The notes under the pieces are model-generated. The model was not told the origin of the DNA. It saw only the letters and a program-made list of their open reading frames with translations, and did not search any database. From Ananas comosus (Eukaryota; Streptophyta; Magnoliopsida; Poales; Bromeliaceae), in assembly GCF_001540865.1 (NCBI RefSeq), contig NC_033633.1:1385130-1449129 (forward strand): a stretch of 64,000 nucleotides of DNA. The letters are read 5' to 3'. Positions within the stretch are counted from its first letter, which is position 1, and every line of letters starts with the position of its first letter. Position numbers and translations under genes: made by a program. Shown piece by piece: positions 1 to 9,865 of this stretch.

Positions 1-260
1 TGCTATTAAGTTTTCTACACTTCGATTAAAAAATGTGCGGTTAGGATGATGATGTGGGGTTCCTAAGGTTGAGTGGGTGGTTAGTTGAATAGTATAATCG
101 AACGGATGAAAATAATAAAAAAGGTAAATCTAACGGCAGAAAACTTGATAGCACCAAATGCTTCATGCAATTGATAGCATCATCCTAGCCGCATATCTCT
201 TAATCCAATGGCTAAAAATCTACAAGTACCAATCTCTTAGTACTTTTAAAACCATAGGAG

Positions 261-263
261 CTC

Positions 264-341
<78 letters not shown>

Positions 342-1445
342 AGGGTGGTATACTATCGGTAGCACGAAGGCCTCCGTGCTACCAAGTTGTTTTCAATGAT
401 ACGGCTTCCAAATCGATGATCGGCTTCGTTAGACTTAATCTACACTATTAAAAGTATTTGAAAACTAAATTTTATAAATTTTCGACATCATTTACCTATN
501 NNNNNNNNNNNNNNNNNNNNNNNNNNNNNNNNNNNNNNNNNNNNNNNNNNNNNNNNNNNNNNNNNNNNNNNNNNNNNNNNNNNNNNNNNNNNNNNNNNNN
601 NNNNNNNNNNNNNNNNNNNNNNNNNNNNNNNNNNNNNNNNNNNNNNNNNNNNNNNNNNNNNNNNNNNNNNNNNNNNNNNNNNNNNNNNNNNNNNNNNNNN
701 NNNNNNNNNNNNNNNNNNNNNNNNNNNNNNNNNNNNNNNNNNNNNNNNNNNNNNNNNNNNNNNNNNNNNNNNNNNNNNNNNNNNNNNNNNNNNNNNNNNN
801 NNNNNNNNNNNNNNNNNNNNNNNNNNNNNNNNNNNNNNNNNNNNNNNNNNNNNNNNNNNNNNNNNNNNNNNNNNNNNNNNNNNNNNNNNNNNNNNNNNNN
901 NNNNNNNNNNNNNNNNNNNNNNNNNNNNNNNNNNNNNNNNNNNNNNNNNNNNNNNNNNNNNNNNNNNNNNNNNNNNNNNNNNNNNNNNNNNNNNNNNNNN
1001 NNNNNNNNNNNNNNNNNNNNNNNNNNNNNNNNNNNNNNNNNNNNNNNNNNNNNNNNNNNNNNNNNNNNNNNNNNNNNNNNNNNNNNNNNNNNNNNNNNNN
1101 NNNNNNNNNNNNNNNNNNNNNNNNNNNNNNNNNTACTGATCTTACTCTAAATAGTGAAAAGAATTTTCTATAAAAATTTCATCAGATTTGAATTGTTTTA
1201 CACCGTTAAATTCACAAACGCATCATATCTACCACTAAAATTGTCAATTTAGAGACCTTTTGATCAGTAGCTAAATGATGTCAAAAAATTATGAAATTTA
1301 GTTTCCAAATACTTTTAATAATGTAGATCAAGTCTAACGGAGTCGATCGTCGATTTGGAAGCCGCATCATTGAAAACAATTTGGTAGCACGGAGGCCTCC
1401 GTGCTACCGATAGGATACATATGCTACCGATATAATTGAGCTCAT
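261..1445. mobile_element. Foldback/MITE copy 1, with the assembly gap in its centre
   Basis: The left arm (about 340-499) and right arm (about 1134-1420) are inverted copies of each other. Each arm carries a terminal palindrome: 358-383 (one mismatched pair) and 1383-1408 (perfect, 26 bp). The inverted similarity continues outward: 180-270 matches 1434-1520 in reverse complement. The left arm is separated from its outer flank by (TA)n and (GA)n microsatellite at about 270-339. No coding potential is seen. Related copies lie near 4745, 9320, 44504 and 52244. The outer limits are uncertain, because 1-140 and 1470-1625 also share a direct repeat. Confidence 0.7.
500..1133. other. Assembly gap (run of N)
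   Basis: A run of N lies between the two arms of an inverted repeat. An open reading frame through it is meaningless. The position at the loop of a large hairpin suggests that the palindrome broke the assembly. Confidence 0.99.
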
Positions 1446-1639
1446 ATGCTTTTAAAAGTACAAAGTCATTGGTGCTTATAAGTTTTCGACTCTTGGATTA
1501 AGGAATGTGCGGTTAGGATGATGTGGCCCTCTAGGGTTGAGTGGTTGGTTGGTTGGTTGGTTGGTTGAATAGTATAATCTAACGGATGAAAATGATCAAA
1601 GATATAGATCTAATGGTAGAAAATTTACAAACACAAAAT

Positions 1640-2456
1640 GCTTGGTGCTTTTATAAGCTCTATAGCCGGGCCATATATATATAACCTCCAACATGTCACA
1701 ATCATTTGTATAAGGTGACAAAGTTTGAGATTCTCATGAATAAAATAACTTAAACTGATCAACCTTCAATAGTTGAAAGAGCTTATTAGTTAGTACCTCA
1801 CGTTTAAAGTCTAACCGTTTTATATCTTCAACTAAATTTATTTAAAAAATAAATAAAACAGATAATCTACTATAAAAAATTAATAATATTTTAAATTTTT
1901 AGTACGACAAAACATTAAAATAAGTCGAAAAACTGCTTAGAAAATTTTATAAAGATTCTTATACCCTATATACCAATTTCGATTCATCAGAGCATTTATG
2001 AAATGATGGAATCAAAATAATATAAAGAAAACAAAATGGGGGAGACGATTTCGATACGGGTGATTGACATACTATTAGCTGAGTAATTTATTGTCGGAAT
2101 ATATTTTTACTTTTTGAATAAGCCTGTAGGCTCCACCTCAAAGGATCTTCCAACATATATAACACTTTCGCGGGAGGTTCAGAACTACTGGACTAGGTAG
2201 TAATTGGCACGTATTTTTGAAATAAATGATCAAAAATTTAATATAGATAACCATTATAGCAGGCTTATATTATATATGTAGGAATAGTTAGATACATTTC
2301 GAAGCTTAGGTTGTAAAACTATAATCTAAGGAACTTATTGACCGGATTTGCACATAAAGTGAAGTTCCTAAAAGATTTACTGTAAACTACGAAACAAACA
2401 AAATCTTAAAAATAAAAGAAAAGAGGAAAAAAGGAAAAAATAGTGCAAAAACTCAC
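1640..2456. other. Non-coding stretch, probable start of desaturase intron 3
   Basis: This AT-rich DNA lies directly after exon 3 of the minus-strand desaturase. I looked for exon 4 of the family (the segment after the second histidine box) and found nothing convincing. A decayed SINE-like segment is present at about 1775-1880. The stretch is either a long intron 3 or unrelated DNA after a truncation. Confidence 0.5.
1775..1880 (+). mobile_element. Decayed tRNA-derived SINE relic
   Basis: The order of short blocks follows the SINE family described at 50934-51085: a degenerate A-box-like start, a GTACC block, the AACTAAATTTATTT block, then an AAATAAAACAGATA block and a short A-rich end. No clear target-site duplication is visible. 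This is an old copy, called only by resemblance. Confidence 0.4.
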
Positions 2457-2937
2457 AGGGTGCCATGACTCATCCCTCTCCACATGCCCATGATTCTGGT
2501 GGTGCGTCCTGTGGCTAATCCTCCTTCACTCAAGAGAGGCAAAAAATAATCTATTTACTAAACTTTACTATGTGATCAGGGGCCAAAAAAAAAGCATAAC
2601 AAAGTAATAAAATCAGCAAAAATGTCTGCTAAAATAAGATCATAGATTTTACGCATAATAACAAATAGTATTTTTGCAGAAACTGTACGTTATAATTTTT
2701 TTTTCTATAAAAACCTTTAGCTATACCAAATATGGCCATATCCAAAAAAAAAAAGAAAAATAAGAAAAAAAAATTAAGAAAGGGCCTTACCATCCATTAT
2801 AGGGCACTAGAATGAAGGTGTGAAGGAGGTGACCCACCACACTGTTGAGAGTGGCATTGCTGGAGAAGCTCCCATGCCCACTGTTAATAACCAAATTAAC
2901 AACTCCCCCCACATTACTACTAATACTACTACTACTA

Positions 2938-2972
<35 letters not shown>

Positions 2973-3021
2973 TATGGAGGACCCCTCAACTACAGTCGAT
3001 TTTGTAAAATGCCCATTAACN

Positions 3022-3099
<78 letters not shown>

Positions 3100-3697
3100 A
3101 AAACATAATAAATGTTTTAATTTATTTGTTACTCTAGTTAGTGTTTGTTAATTCCGTTAAATTTAATGGGTATATTAACTATTAGAATCTTTAATTTAAT
3201 TTAAAAAGAAAGAGAAAAATCAAAGTGGAGGGGACCATTTGGGGACGAGGCCTATAGTTGAGGGGGTTGTTTCCGTAGAAAAATAGATCTATCATTTATA
3301 TACGCAAGTACCAATCGTGGCCGAGGACGAAGAGGGCCCAAAACATGGTGCCTTGGGCGAGCCCATAGAAGGGCCAGAGCGCCCAGCCGTCGATGCGCGC
3401 GGCGGCGCCCGCGAGCGCGGCCACGAGCGCGGCGTCGCGCGCGACGTACGCGAGCGAGCGCCGCGCGTCCCGGTCCCAGCAGTGCCCCGGGATCGCCGCG
3501 CGCACCTCGCCGATGCGGAACGGGGGCGCCCTCCCCGCGTCGAACACGTCGTCGGCGTCCCCCACCCCCCTCTCCCCCGCGAATTTCGCCCCCTCCCCCT
3601 CCTCCCCCCTCTTCGCCTCCGCCTCCCTCAGCGCCATTGGACCGAGCTCGGCGAGTGGAGGAGGAGGATGAGGAGGAGGAGGATGAGGAGGAGCCAT
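2457..3697 (-). CDS. FAD3: Omega-3 fatty acid desaturase (FAD3 type), exons 1-3 only
   Basis: This encodes the N-terminal part of a membrane desaturase that turns linoleate into alpha-linolenate. Exons are 3697-3312 (386 nt), 2880-2791 (90 nt) and 2523-2457 (67 nt), all with GT-AG borders and agreeing phases. The segment [17 protein letters not shown] is the family's conserved start, followed by [15 protein letters not shown]. The first histidine box HDCGH is formed across the exon 1-2 junction, and exon 3 gives the second box HRTHH in [19 protein letters not shown]. Exon sizes of 90 and 67 nt match those I recall for plant FAD3/7/8 genes. No plastid transit peptide is evident before the conserved core (proline-rich start, about 60 residues), which favours the ER isoform. 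The third histidine box and exons 4-8 are absent, so the gene runs off the window or is truncated. Exon 1 is very GC-rich. The start at 3697 could instead be the downstream Met at about 3637. Confidence 0.85.
2968..3275. mobile_element. MITE-like insertion inside desaturase intron 1
   Basis: The ends share an imperfect inverted motif: ACCCCTCAACTACAG near 2972 and, in reverse, CCCCTCAACTATAGG near 3250-3265. The interior holds an unusually long A run (3022-3098) next to a single N at 3021. The element lies wholly within intron 1. The assignment rests only on the terminal repeats. Confidence 0.4.
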
Positions 3698-3786
3698 GGA
3701 ACTGAGATCCGGGAGGAGCGTTGTGGAGAAGAGACTGTTTCGGAGGCGAGAGGTGTCGAACGCAGAGTACCCTGTGGGTTCTTCCT

Positions 3787-3796
3787 CTATTTAAAG
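3787..3796 (-). promoter_or_regulatory. TATA-like box of the desaturase gene
   Basis: On the minus strand the sequence reads CTTTAAATAG, about 90 bases upstream of the chosen ATG at 3697. The position suits a core promoter, but the match to TATAAA is partial. Confidence 0.4.
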
Positions 3797-3825
3797 TCGT
3801 CAGGTGCATGGGAAAAAAACCAAAA

Positions 3826-4275
3826 AACATCCCTGTAGTAACGCATCATTGCCATTAGGTCCCTAACGTTTTTTACTTTTCACCTCACTCACATAGTCCA
3901 AACAAACTATTAAAGTGTCACACACGTTATCATAGATACGTACATGAGTTATATTTAAGTGACCAACTTACCCTCTGATGTGTTACTTGGGTGATTAACT
4001 CTTGCGATGATTGTTTGATCAAATCGACAAAAATAAGGACTTCGTAATAAATTATAACAAAGTGGTGAGTCAAATGGTAAATTTTAATATTTTACGGTTC
4101 AAATGATGAATTGCAATTCAAGCAAAGTTCCACGGATACAAAACGTTGCTAGAAACAGTGTATTTTATCACAAACAAAACAGATCACGTATTTGCGTGAG
4201 AAATTAAGTTTAGAGATTAATTGTAGAAGTGAAATGGTCGGGGACTACGTTGCAATTTCGGAATAGTACAAGCAC
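3826..4275. mobile_element. Possible MITE upstream of the desaturase gene
   Basis: The left end near 3830 (CCCTGTAGTAACGCATCATT) and the reverse complement of the right end near 4240-4268 share a similar layout (CCCCGAC, then GTAGT or ACGTAGT, then TTGCAA). No coding sequence is present. The terminal similarity is imperfect, so the call is tentative. It would sit in the proximal promoter. Confidence 0.3.
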
Positions 4276-4596
4276 TGTTAAAACACTTTACCCATTTATT
4301 ACCCTCTTTCGGTGATTGGATGCATATTTATTACACTTTTGGGCTCTAAAACATATGCTACATTTTAAAAAGTTTTAAAAAAAAAGGATTTTAAAAAAAA
4401 AAGACCTCGATTAGTGTACTGTACATTGCACCGAGCAAAACTAAAATATGAAATTTAGGGTGTCTCAATTTTCTAATTTTTGGTGTTGAGATTTTCATGA
4501 GTTTATGTTGAACATCACCAGTTGGGTCTTGAGTTTGGGTCCAACATCTTTGTCCTTTCCTCAGCAAAGAAGCGTTAATTTATGGAGGAAGAACCG

Positions 4597-4737
4597 ACGG
4601 TCCTTAAAGCAAATGGCAAAAGATTTGGTGGTTGGTACCCGAGATCTAAGTTTGAATCCTAGTTGATTTACATTTTCAGTTAAATTTATTTCTAAATAAA
4701 ATAAACGAAACAGATAGCGTGCTATCTATCTCTCAAA
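4597..4737 (+). mobile_element. tRNA-derived SINE, plus orientation
   Basis: An A-box region (AATGGCAAAAGATTTGGTGG) is followed by GGTTGGTACCCGAGA and a B-box-like GTTTGAATCC. After these come the family's TTTATTTCTAAATAAAATAA block and the tail block GATAGCGTGCTA. The A tail is short. I could not settle a target-site duplication. Confidence 0.7.
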
Positions 4738-4744
4738 AATATAT

Positions 4745-5053
4745 AATATAGAGCTCCGGTACTATAATTTTATTTTCGATCTTAGGGTATTCAAATTAAC
4801 GATTCACACCGTTAAATATGATTTAAGGTATATGAAGTTCTTAGGAATAAAATTTTAGTTTTTTTTTTACATCATTTACTTAGTAAATAAATTATGTCAA
4901 AATAAACAGTAAAAATTGAATAATCTTTAAAATTTGAGCATAGGACTTTTAAATTTAAGATCAAGAATGTTAACCTTAATCTAGATAATTTAAAGTATTT
5001 TTTATCAAAATTTTAAGAAATTTAGATTCTTCTACACCGTTAAACTCCAAACT
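4745..5053. mobile_element. Diverged foldback/MITE family copy
   Basis: Blocks shared with the copy at 44504-45030 include a CCGTTAAATATGAT segment, an ACATCATTTAC segment, a GATCAAGA segment and a terminal CACCGTTAAA block. The sequence stops at the single N at 5054, so only part of the element is represented. Confidence 0.5.
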
Positions 5054-5054
5054 N

Positions 5055-5224
5055 TAAACCAAAATTTTTTTAATAATATTTATAGTTTGTGTATTTATTT
5101 AGTAATTAGATATTGTTTAAATGGTTAGCATTGTATATTTTGTAGATTTTGAAACAGTATCAATAGATTAGATTTATTTAAATTTGGTCAAAACTATAAA
5201 TATTATTAAAAAAATTTTGGTTTA
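5055..5224. repeat. Short MITE with perfect 34-bp terminal inverted repeats
   Basis: The first 34 bases (from TAAACCAAAATTTTTT) are the exact reverse complement of the last 34 bases (to AAAATTTTGGTTTA at 5224). The interior of about 100 bases is AT-rich and non-coding. The element begins immediately after the single N at 5054. Size and perfect repeats suggest a recent non-autonomous DNA element; no transposase is present. Confidence 0.75.
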
Positions 5225-5757
5225 ATGTATTTGAAACTGCAGTCGTATTTTTCCTTAGCAAATTCACATATTTTCTCATTCAAATTCACCACGTCCTATG
5301 TCCTTAAAATGTTTCACCATTAAAGCACTTCTTAGTTTGAATTTGTCGCATTTTGTAGGTATATGTTAAATGAATGACGATTTTTATTGAAATATGTGGT
5401 TAATATGAAACTCTAATCTAGTATTTGTGGTCACATTAAGAACTAAGAAGAGAGTAGCACTTTGTTCTTATAACAACTCATAAAAGTATGGGTACTAATC
5501 CAGAGGTGTCTATTTTGTACTATTAATGTGAATATATAAGTGAGACTTAGTTCTCCCACCTTTTGACAAACTCTATTATGGTATTTGAGTTCACATATAA
5601 AGAGAATAATAATAACACTTTATTCTTATAGAAAAGTAATAAAGTTCATTGTCTTGTTAATGTGAAAAAACTGAGATTCACTTTTACTTTTCCACCTACA
5701 CATGGAAAGAGAATAAATAAGAATGTTTTATACCCTCCAACTATTGAGGGTGACCAT
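5225..5757. other. AT-rich intergenic DNA
   Basis: No open frame, splice-consistent exon or recognisable repeat was found here. Confidence 0.5.
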
Positions 5758-5837
5758 TTTATGTTGCCACTTAAGCGCAATTAGGGTGCATTAATTGTTT
5801 TATGTTGCCACTTAAGCGCAATTAGGGTGCATTAATT
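5758..5837. repeat. Tandem duplication, 2 x 40 bp
   Basis: Two adjacent identical units begin TTTATGTTGCCACTTAAGCG. The second unit starts at 5798. Confidence 0.9.
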
Positions 5838-5924
5838 GTGTTTCGACCACTAACTATTTTTTCTGCTATTAATTTGTTGCAAAATAAAATGGCCTTTTGC
5901 ATTAGGTAACAACCATCATAAATT

Positions 5925-6074
5925 TTTTTTGAGAGAACGGTAGCATGCTACCCACTTCGTTTATTTCATTTAGAAATAAGTTTAGCTGGAAATGTGAATC
6001 AACTAGGATTCAAATTTGGGTCTCGGGTACCAACCACCGAGCCTTTTTGCCACTTGCGTTAGGGACAGTCGGTG
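5925..6074 (-). mobile_element. tRNA-derived SINE, minus orientation, with target-site duplication
   Basis: Read on the minus strand, this copy has the A-box-like start with TGGCAAAAAGGCTCGGTGG, a GGTACCCGAGACCC block, a B-box relic, TTTATTTCTAAATGAAATAA, then GAAGTGGGTAGCATGCTACC and an A tail. A 15-bp direct repeat, CAACCATCATAAATT, flanks it at 5910-5924 and 6075-6089, as expected for target-primed insertion. Confidence 0.88.
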
Positions 6075-6089
6075 CAACCATCATAAATT

Positions 6090-7820
6090 CATTGAGAAGT
6101 TGGAGGGGGTTACAGGAAAGGACTTTTAGGAGAAAGGTAGGCTTTTGCATGCATATATACCACGCCTTGTTATTCATATATGCTAGTCGTTGTTAGAATT
6201 ACGGATTAATACTGGTTTAATGTGTGGTTTATATAATTGCATTGAGTTTGTGCCACGCATTAGTAGTTCCGAATAGTTTAGTTCCGTATAAAATGAATTC
6301 TAATCTCTACAATAATCTAGACATTATCTTTATCTATAAGTTTAAGGTTCTGAGTTGATTCGAGCTTAGTAATAATCATACAAAAAATAAAAGAAAGCTG
6401 TTACTTGCGCCTTAGAAGAGTGGGCATACATTTTACATTCCTTAATCCATGCACTGCATTGAATATTCCAAAAATAATGAAAAATTTAGAAAGAAGGTTC
6501 AAATTATGACTATTTAATTTGTTCAAGTAGAGTCAGGTGTGCTCCTTTTATAGCTGGCAAATTATATTTCACGTATATTTTATTGTTTTGTTAAATCACA
6601 TTTGACACTTTTATTACGAAATTTCAAATCAAAAGAGGTTGTAGATTGGCCACACACTTCTAATAGCTGTTAGAAGGATTTGAATCAAAAAAGTTTCAAT
6701 TTTTCTTTTTCTTTTTTTGAGTCGCATATCATCCTACAGGTCGTACATTGCGAGATTTAATGCATGTCGAGTGATTGTATCAGAACAATTAAATTCATGT
6801 AGTGCAAATAGGCGATATATATATAGTAAATAAATATGTAATGCCCCGAAATTTTGGCAACGGAAAAAGTAATGCTATACTTAGTTATACAGTTTATTTA
6901 ATTTAATTCAAGTAATGGCATGCATAAAAAAAATTGATTAAATGTTCAATACAATTCACGAAACATATTGTACAAATTACCAATAAAATAAGAATCAGAA
7001 TACGTAAATTTGTAAGTTATTAGAAATCATTTTAAGTAGGTAAACTGTTTCCTAATAAAAGAAAATTAAGGAATTGTGCTTTGATTTATATATTGGCGTT
7101 TTTGCTTAATTAACAACTTTCTATGTGAGTAGAGTTAATTAAAACAAATTTTAAATTGGAATTTCTGCTTTCAAAGTTAAAATCACATCAAATGTTTGAA
7201 ACTTTAAATTATTTGAACCCAACTATATTTGTATTTGGAAATTCTAGGAATTTTTATGATTTTTGGAGCAGTGTAATTTAAGAAGAATTTATTGCCCACG
7301 CACGTACGTAGTCCCCACATCATCTGTAAACAAACTCATATCAAAATGCAACACGTACAATTAAATTAAATTAATTAATACGTGCAATGGTGCTTCTATT
7401 GATTAACCATTCAATTAATCATGAGTAAATTATTTTTGTAGCGTTATGATTCGTTTGGGCTACTAAGCCATATCTTACAAATAATTAATTTTTCAACGAG
7501 TTTGTGTCTCTTTTTTTCACCTAATTTCTCGAACAGCTTCGTTACTCCACAAAATAATAATTAAATTTTTCACAACAAAATTTTCAAAATTTTATCAAGC
7601 GGGAGCTGAAATTAGATTTTAGTTTGAAAGCAAATACTCAAATTAAATTTTCTATATTTTTATTTTAGTTATTTTACTCAAATAATATTTCTGTAAAAAT
7701 TGGAATGTATATTTCAACCACTAAATTAACAACTTTAACTTTTAAACTTAATATTTTAACTACTGTAACAGCTTGAATTATTTGTTACAGCGACGCACGT
7801 GCATGCAATGTATTTTAATT
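6090..7820. other. Non-coding AT-rich intergenic region
   Basis: Only short chance frames are present. I saw no gene, RNA gene or clear repeat in this stretch. Confidence 0.5.
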
Positions 7821-7821
7821 G

Positions 7822-8526
7822 GGAAAACTTTAAATACCACATATGTGATTTCGCACTCTTTTATATTAGTATCATGTGATTTAAATTGTATCAATTTAGT
7901 ACCCTATAGTTTCGCACTTTCTCACTTTAGTATCCTTTGGTTTAAAGTGCATCAATTTAATACCATGTGGTTTTATTTTTCTCTTTTCGTCGGCTTCTCT
8001 GTTAATATTTCGTTAAATTATATAAAAAAAAGTTCAGATACCCTACGCCGGTTTATTAAATATTTACTTTAGTATCCTTTAATTTTAACTTTGTCACTGA
8101 TTTTTTTTTCTCTGTTAATATTTCGTTAAATTATATAAAAAAAAGTTCAGATACCCTACGCCCGTTTATTAAATATTTACTTTAGTATCCTTTAATTTTA
8201 ACTTTGTGACTGATTTTTTTTCTCTGTTAATATTTCATTAAATTATATACAAAAAAACTTTAGATATTCTATCTAGGTTTATTGAATATTCACAATTCAC
8301 TTTAGTACCCTTTAATTTTAACTTTGTTACTGATTTAACGAAAAAAATTAATAAAATGGATAATAAAAAAAAAAATCACAAGGTCTAACTCGATACACTT
8401 TAAACTATAGGGTACTAAAGTGAGAAAGTGCGAAACCACAGGGGCTAACTTGATACACTTTAAATCATATGGGTACTAAAGTGAGGAAATGTGAAACCAC
8501 AAGGAGAGTATTTGAAGTTTACCCTT
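7822..8526. mobile_element. MITE with long terminal inverted repeats and an internal tandem array
   Basis: The left end (GGGAAAACTTTAAATACCAC) and right end (ending GAGTATTTGAAGTTTACCC) are inverted copies. The inverted similarity runs for well over 100 bases and includes a repeated 'TTTAGTACCCTATAGTTTCG' type block on both sides. The middle holds three copies of a 113-bp unit starting near 7997, 8110 and 8222. No open frame is present. Confidence 0.75.
7997..8340. repeat. 113-bp unit, three tandem copies
   Basis: Units begin CTCTGTTAATATTTCGTTAA at about 7997, 8110 and 8222. The first two are almost identical and the third is diverged. The array sits inside the MITE at 7822-8526. Confidence 0.85.
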
Positions 8527-8539
8527 TTTAATTTGAAAC

Positions 8540-8641
8540 ATTTTTTTTTTTTAGAGAGAAAGATAACATATTATCTGTTTCATTCATTGTAAGGATGAAC
8601 TAAGTTTCAGGATAAGACAACTTAGGCCTCGAAAAGGATGC

Positions 8642-8672
<31 letters not shown>
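8540..8672 (-). mobile_element. LINE 3' end fragment, minus orientation
   Basis: A T run is followed by GATAACATATTATCTGTTTCATTCATT and a block resembling the LINE 3' end at 57218-57340 and 47862-47990, including the GAGGCCTA relic and a long A run (8645-8672). It is only about 130 bp, so it is a heavily 5'-truncated copy. Confidence 0.55.
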
Positions 8673-8673
<1 letters not shown>

Positions 8674-9261
8674 CACTTCCCCCAAGTATCCCCCAATTTC
8701 AAACAATTTTTTATTTTTAACTTAGATTCAATTTATGTGGACCCGTAGCCTTAAATAGAAACCACCGTATCCGACGCATCTACAAGAAATAAAGGTTTAA
8801 CCAAGCTAGCGGCTACTTGGTGGGTTCTCTGGACCGAGCAAAACAGTTTTGTCTTTTGTTCGAATCTTCCCAACGTCGTCAGAGCCTCAGACAGAGCTTC
8901 AACCCTATTTAGCTCTTGGATCACGCTCTCGTAACCCGTCACCCTCCAATCTTTTGTCTTCCCTCTGATCTTTTTCTCTCCCCTCGTACCTTCCTTTCTT
9001 CTATTTCGTTTTTATATTTTCGGTTTTGGTATTTTTCAAGGAAGCCTAAGCTGCTTCCACCTTATACGCTTAGTTTTTTTATCCTATTGAATGAAGTAGA
9101 TAGCGTGCTACATTTATCTCAAAAAAAAAGAAAAGAAAAAAGAAATCTAATAAAGCTTTCTCGAGGTTATAGCAACTCTCTCAATTAAGTTACGGCCTCT
9201 TACACATAAAATTTAGCATTGGTCTGAGTATACAAAATACTTCCCCCAAGTGTCCCCCAAT
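8673..9261. repeat. Segment bounded by a 25-bp direct repeat
   Basis: Near-identical 25-bp blocks with ACTTCCCCCAAGT followed by TCCCCCAAT lie at 8673-8697 and 9237-9261 (about two differences). The enclosed 540 bases include a LINE-type tail at 9085-9130. This may be a target duplication around an insertion, but the element's 5' end is not recognisable. Confidence 0.5.
9085..9130 (+). mobile_element. LINE-family 3' tail, plus orientation
   Basis: The block TTGAATGAAGTAGATAGCGT, then GCTACATTTATCTC and an A-rich tail matches the last bases of the LINE copies at 13840-13886 and 57218-57260. The upstream body was not identified. Confidence 0.55.
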
Positions 9262-9319
9262 ATAATATGAAAGGGTTGTTCGCTTCAAAATGGTATACCA
9301 ATGATAATATTATTACTAT

Positions 9320-9865
9320 GAGTTAAGCTAAAATATTATCAGTAGTAAATAGACTCTCTTGCTATTTATTTGTTTTCAATGATGGAGCCTCCAAATTAAC
9401 AATCGGTATCGTTGAATATAATTTATATCACTTGCAGTATTTAGAAAACAAATTTCAAATTTTTTCGACATCATTGACCTAATGATCAAAATGTTTCAAA
9501 ATTATTAATTTTGAAAGTCGATATGAAGCGTTTTTACATTTAACAGTATAAAGATATCCAAATTAATTAAATTTTGGTTAGAAAATTTTTTAAACTATTT
9601 AGAATAAGATTTATACTCTCGATCTTGATTACAAGATTCCTATCATCATTTTTTAAAGTATATTCATTCTTAGCCGTTCATTTTTATTTCTACTTGATGG
9701 ACAAAAGAATAATATTGAGAAAATATGAAATTTGATTTCTAAATGTTTCAAATGGTATAAATTATATTCAATGGTGCCGATCATTAATTCGGAGGCTCCA
9801 TCATCGAAAATAAATGAGTGGCAATAAAACTCGTTTGCTGCCGATAGAATTCCCACTCAACTCTT
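9320..9865. mobile_element. Foldback/MITE family copy
   Basis: Inverted arms cover about 9332-9500 and 9700-9855, each with an ATGATGGAGCCTCC block beside the terminal hairpin. The left hairpin pairs 9346-9352 with 9362-9368. The right hairpin pairs 9820-9828 with 9834-9842, with one wobble and one mismatch. The interior has no coding capacity. Confidence 0.65.

Noticed and set aside
458..1150. 230-residue open frame
   Set aside because: It runs through the N gap, so almost all residues are unknown.
2787..3137. Poly-Lys and poly-Phe frames on both strands
   Set aside because: These are translations of A runs. Only the end of the minus-strand frame is real, as desaturase exon 2.
3317..3838. 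173-residue plus-strand frame, Arg-rich
   Set aside because: It is the antisense shadow of the GC-rich desaturase exon 1, which has clear family homology on the minus strand.
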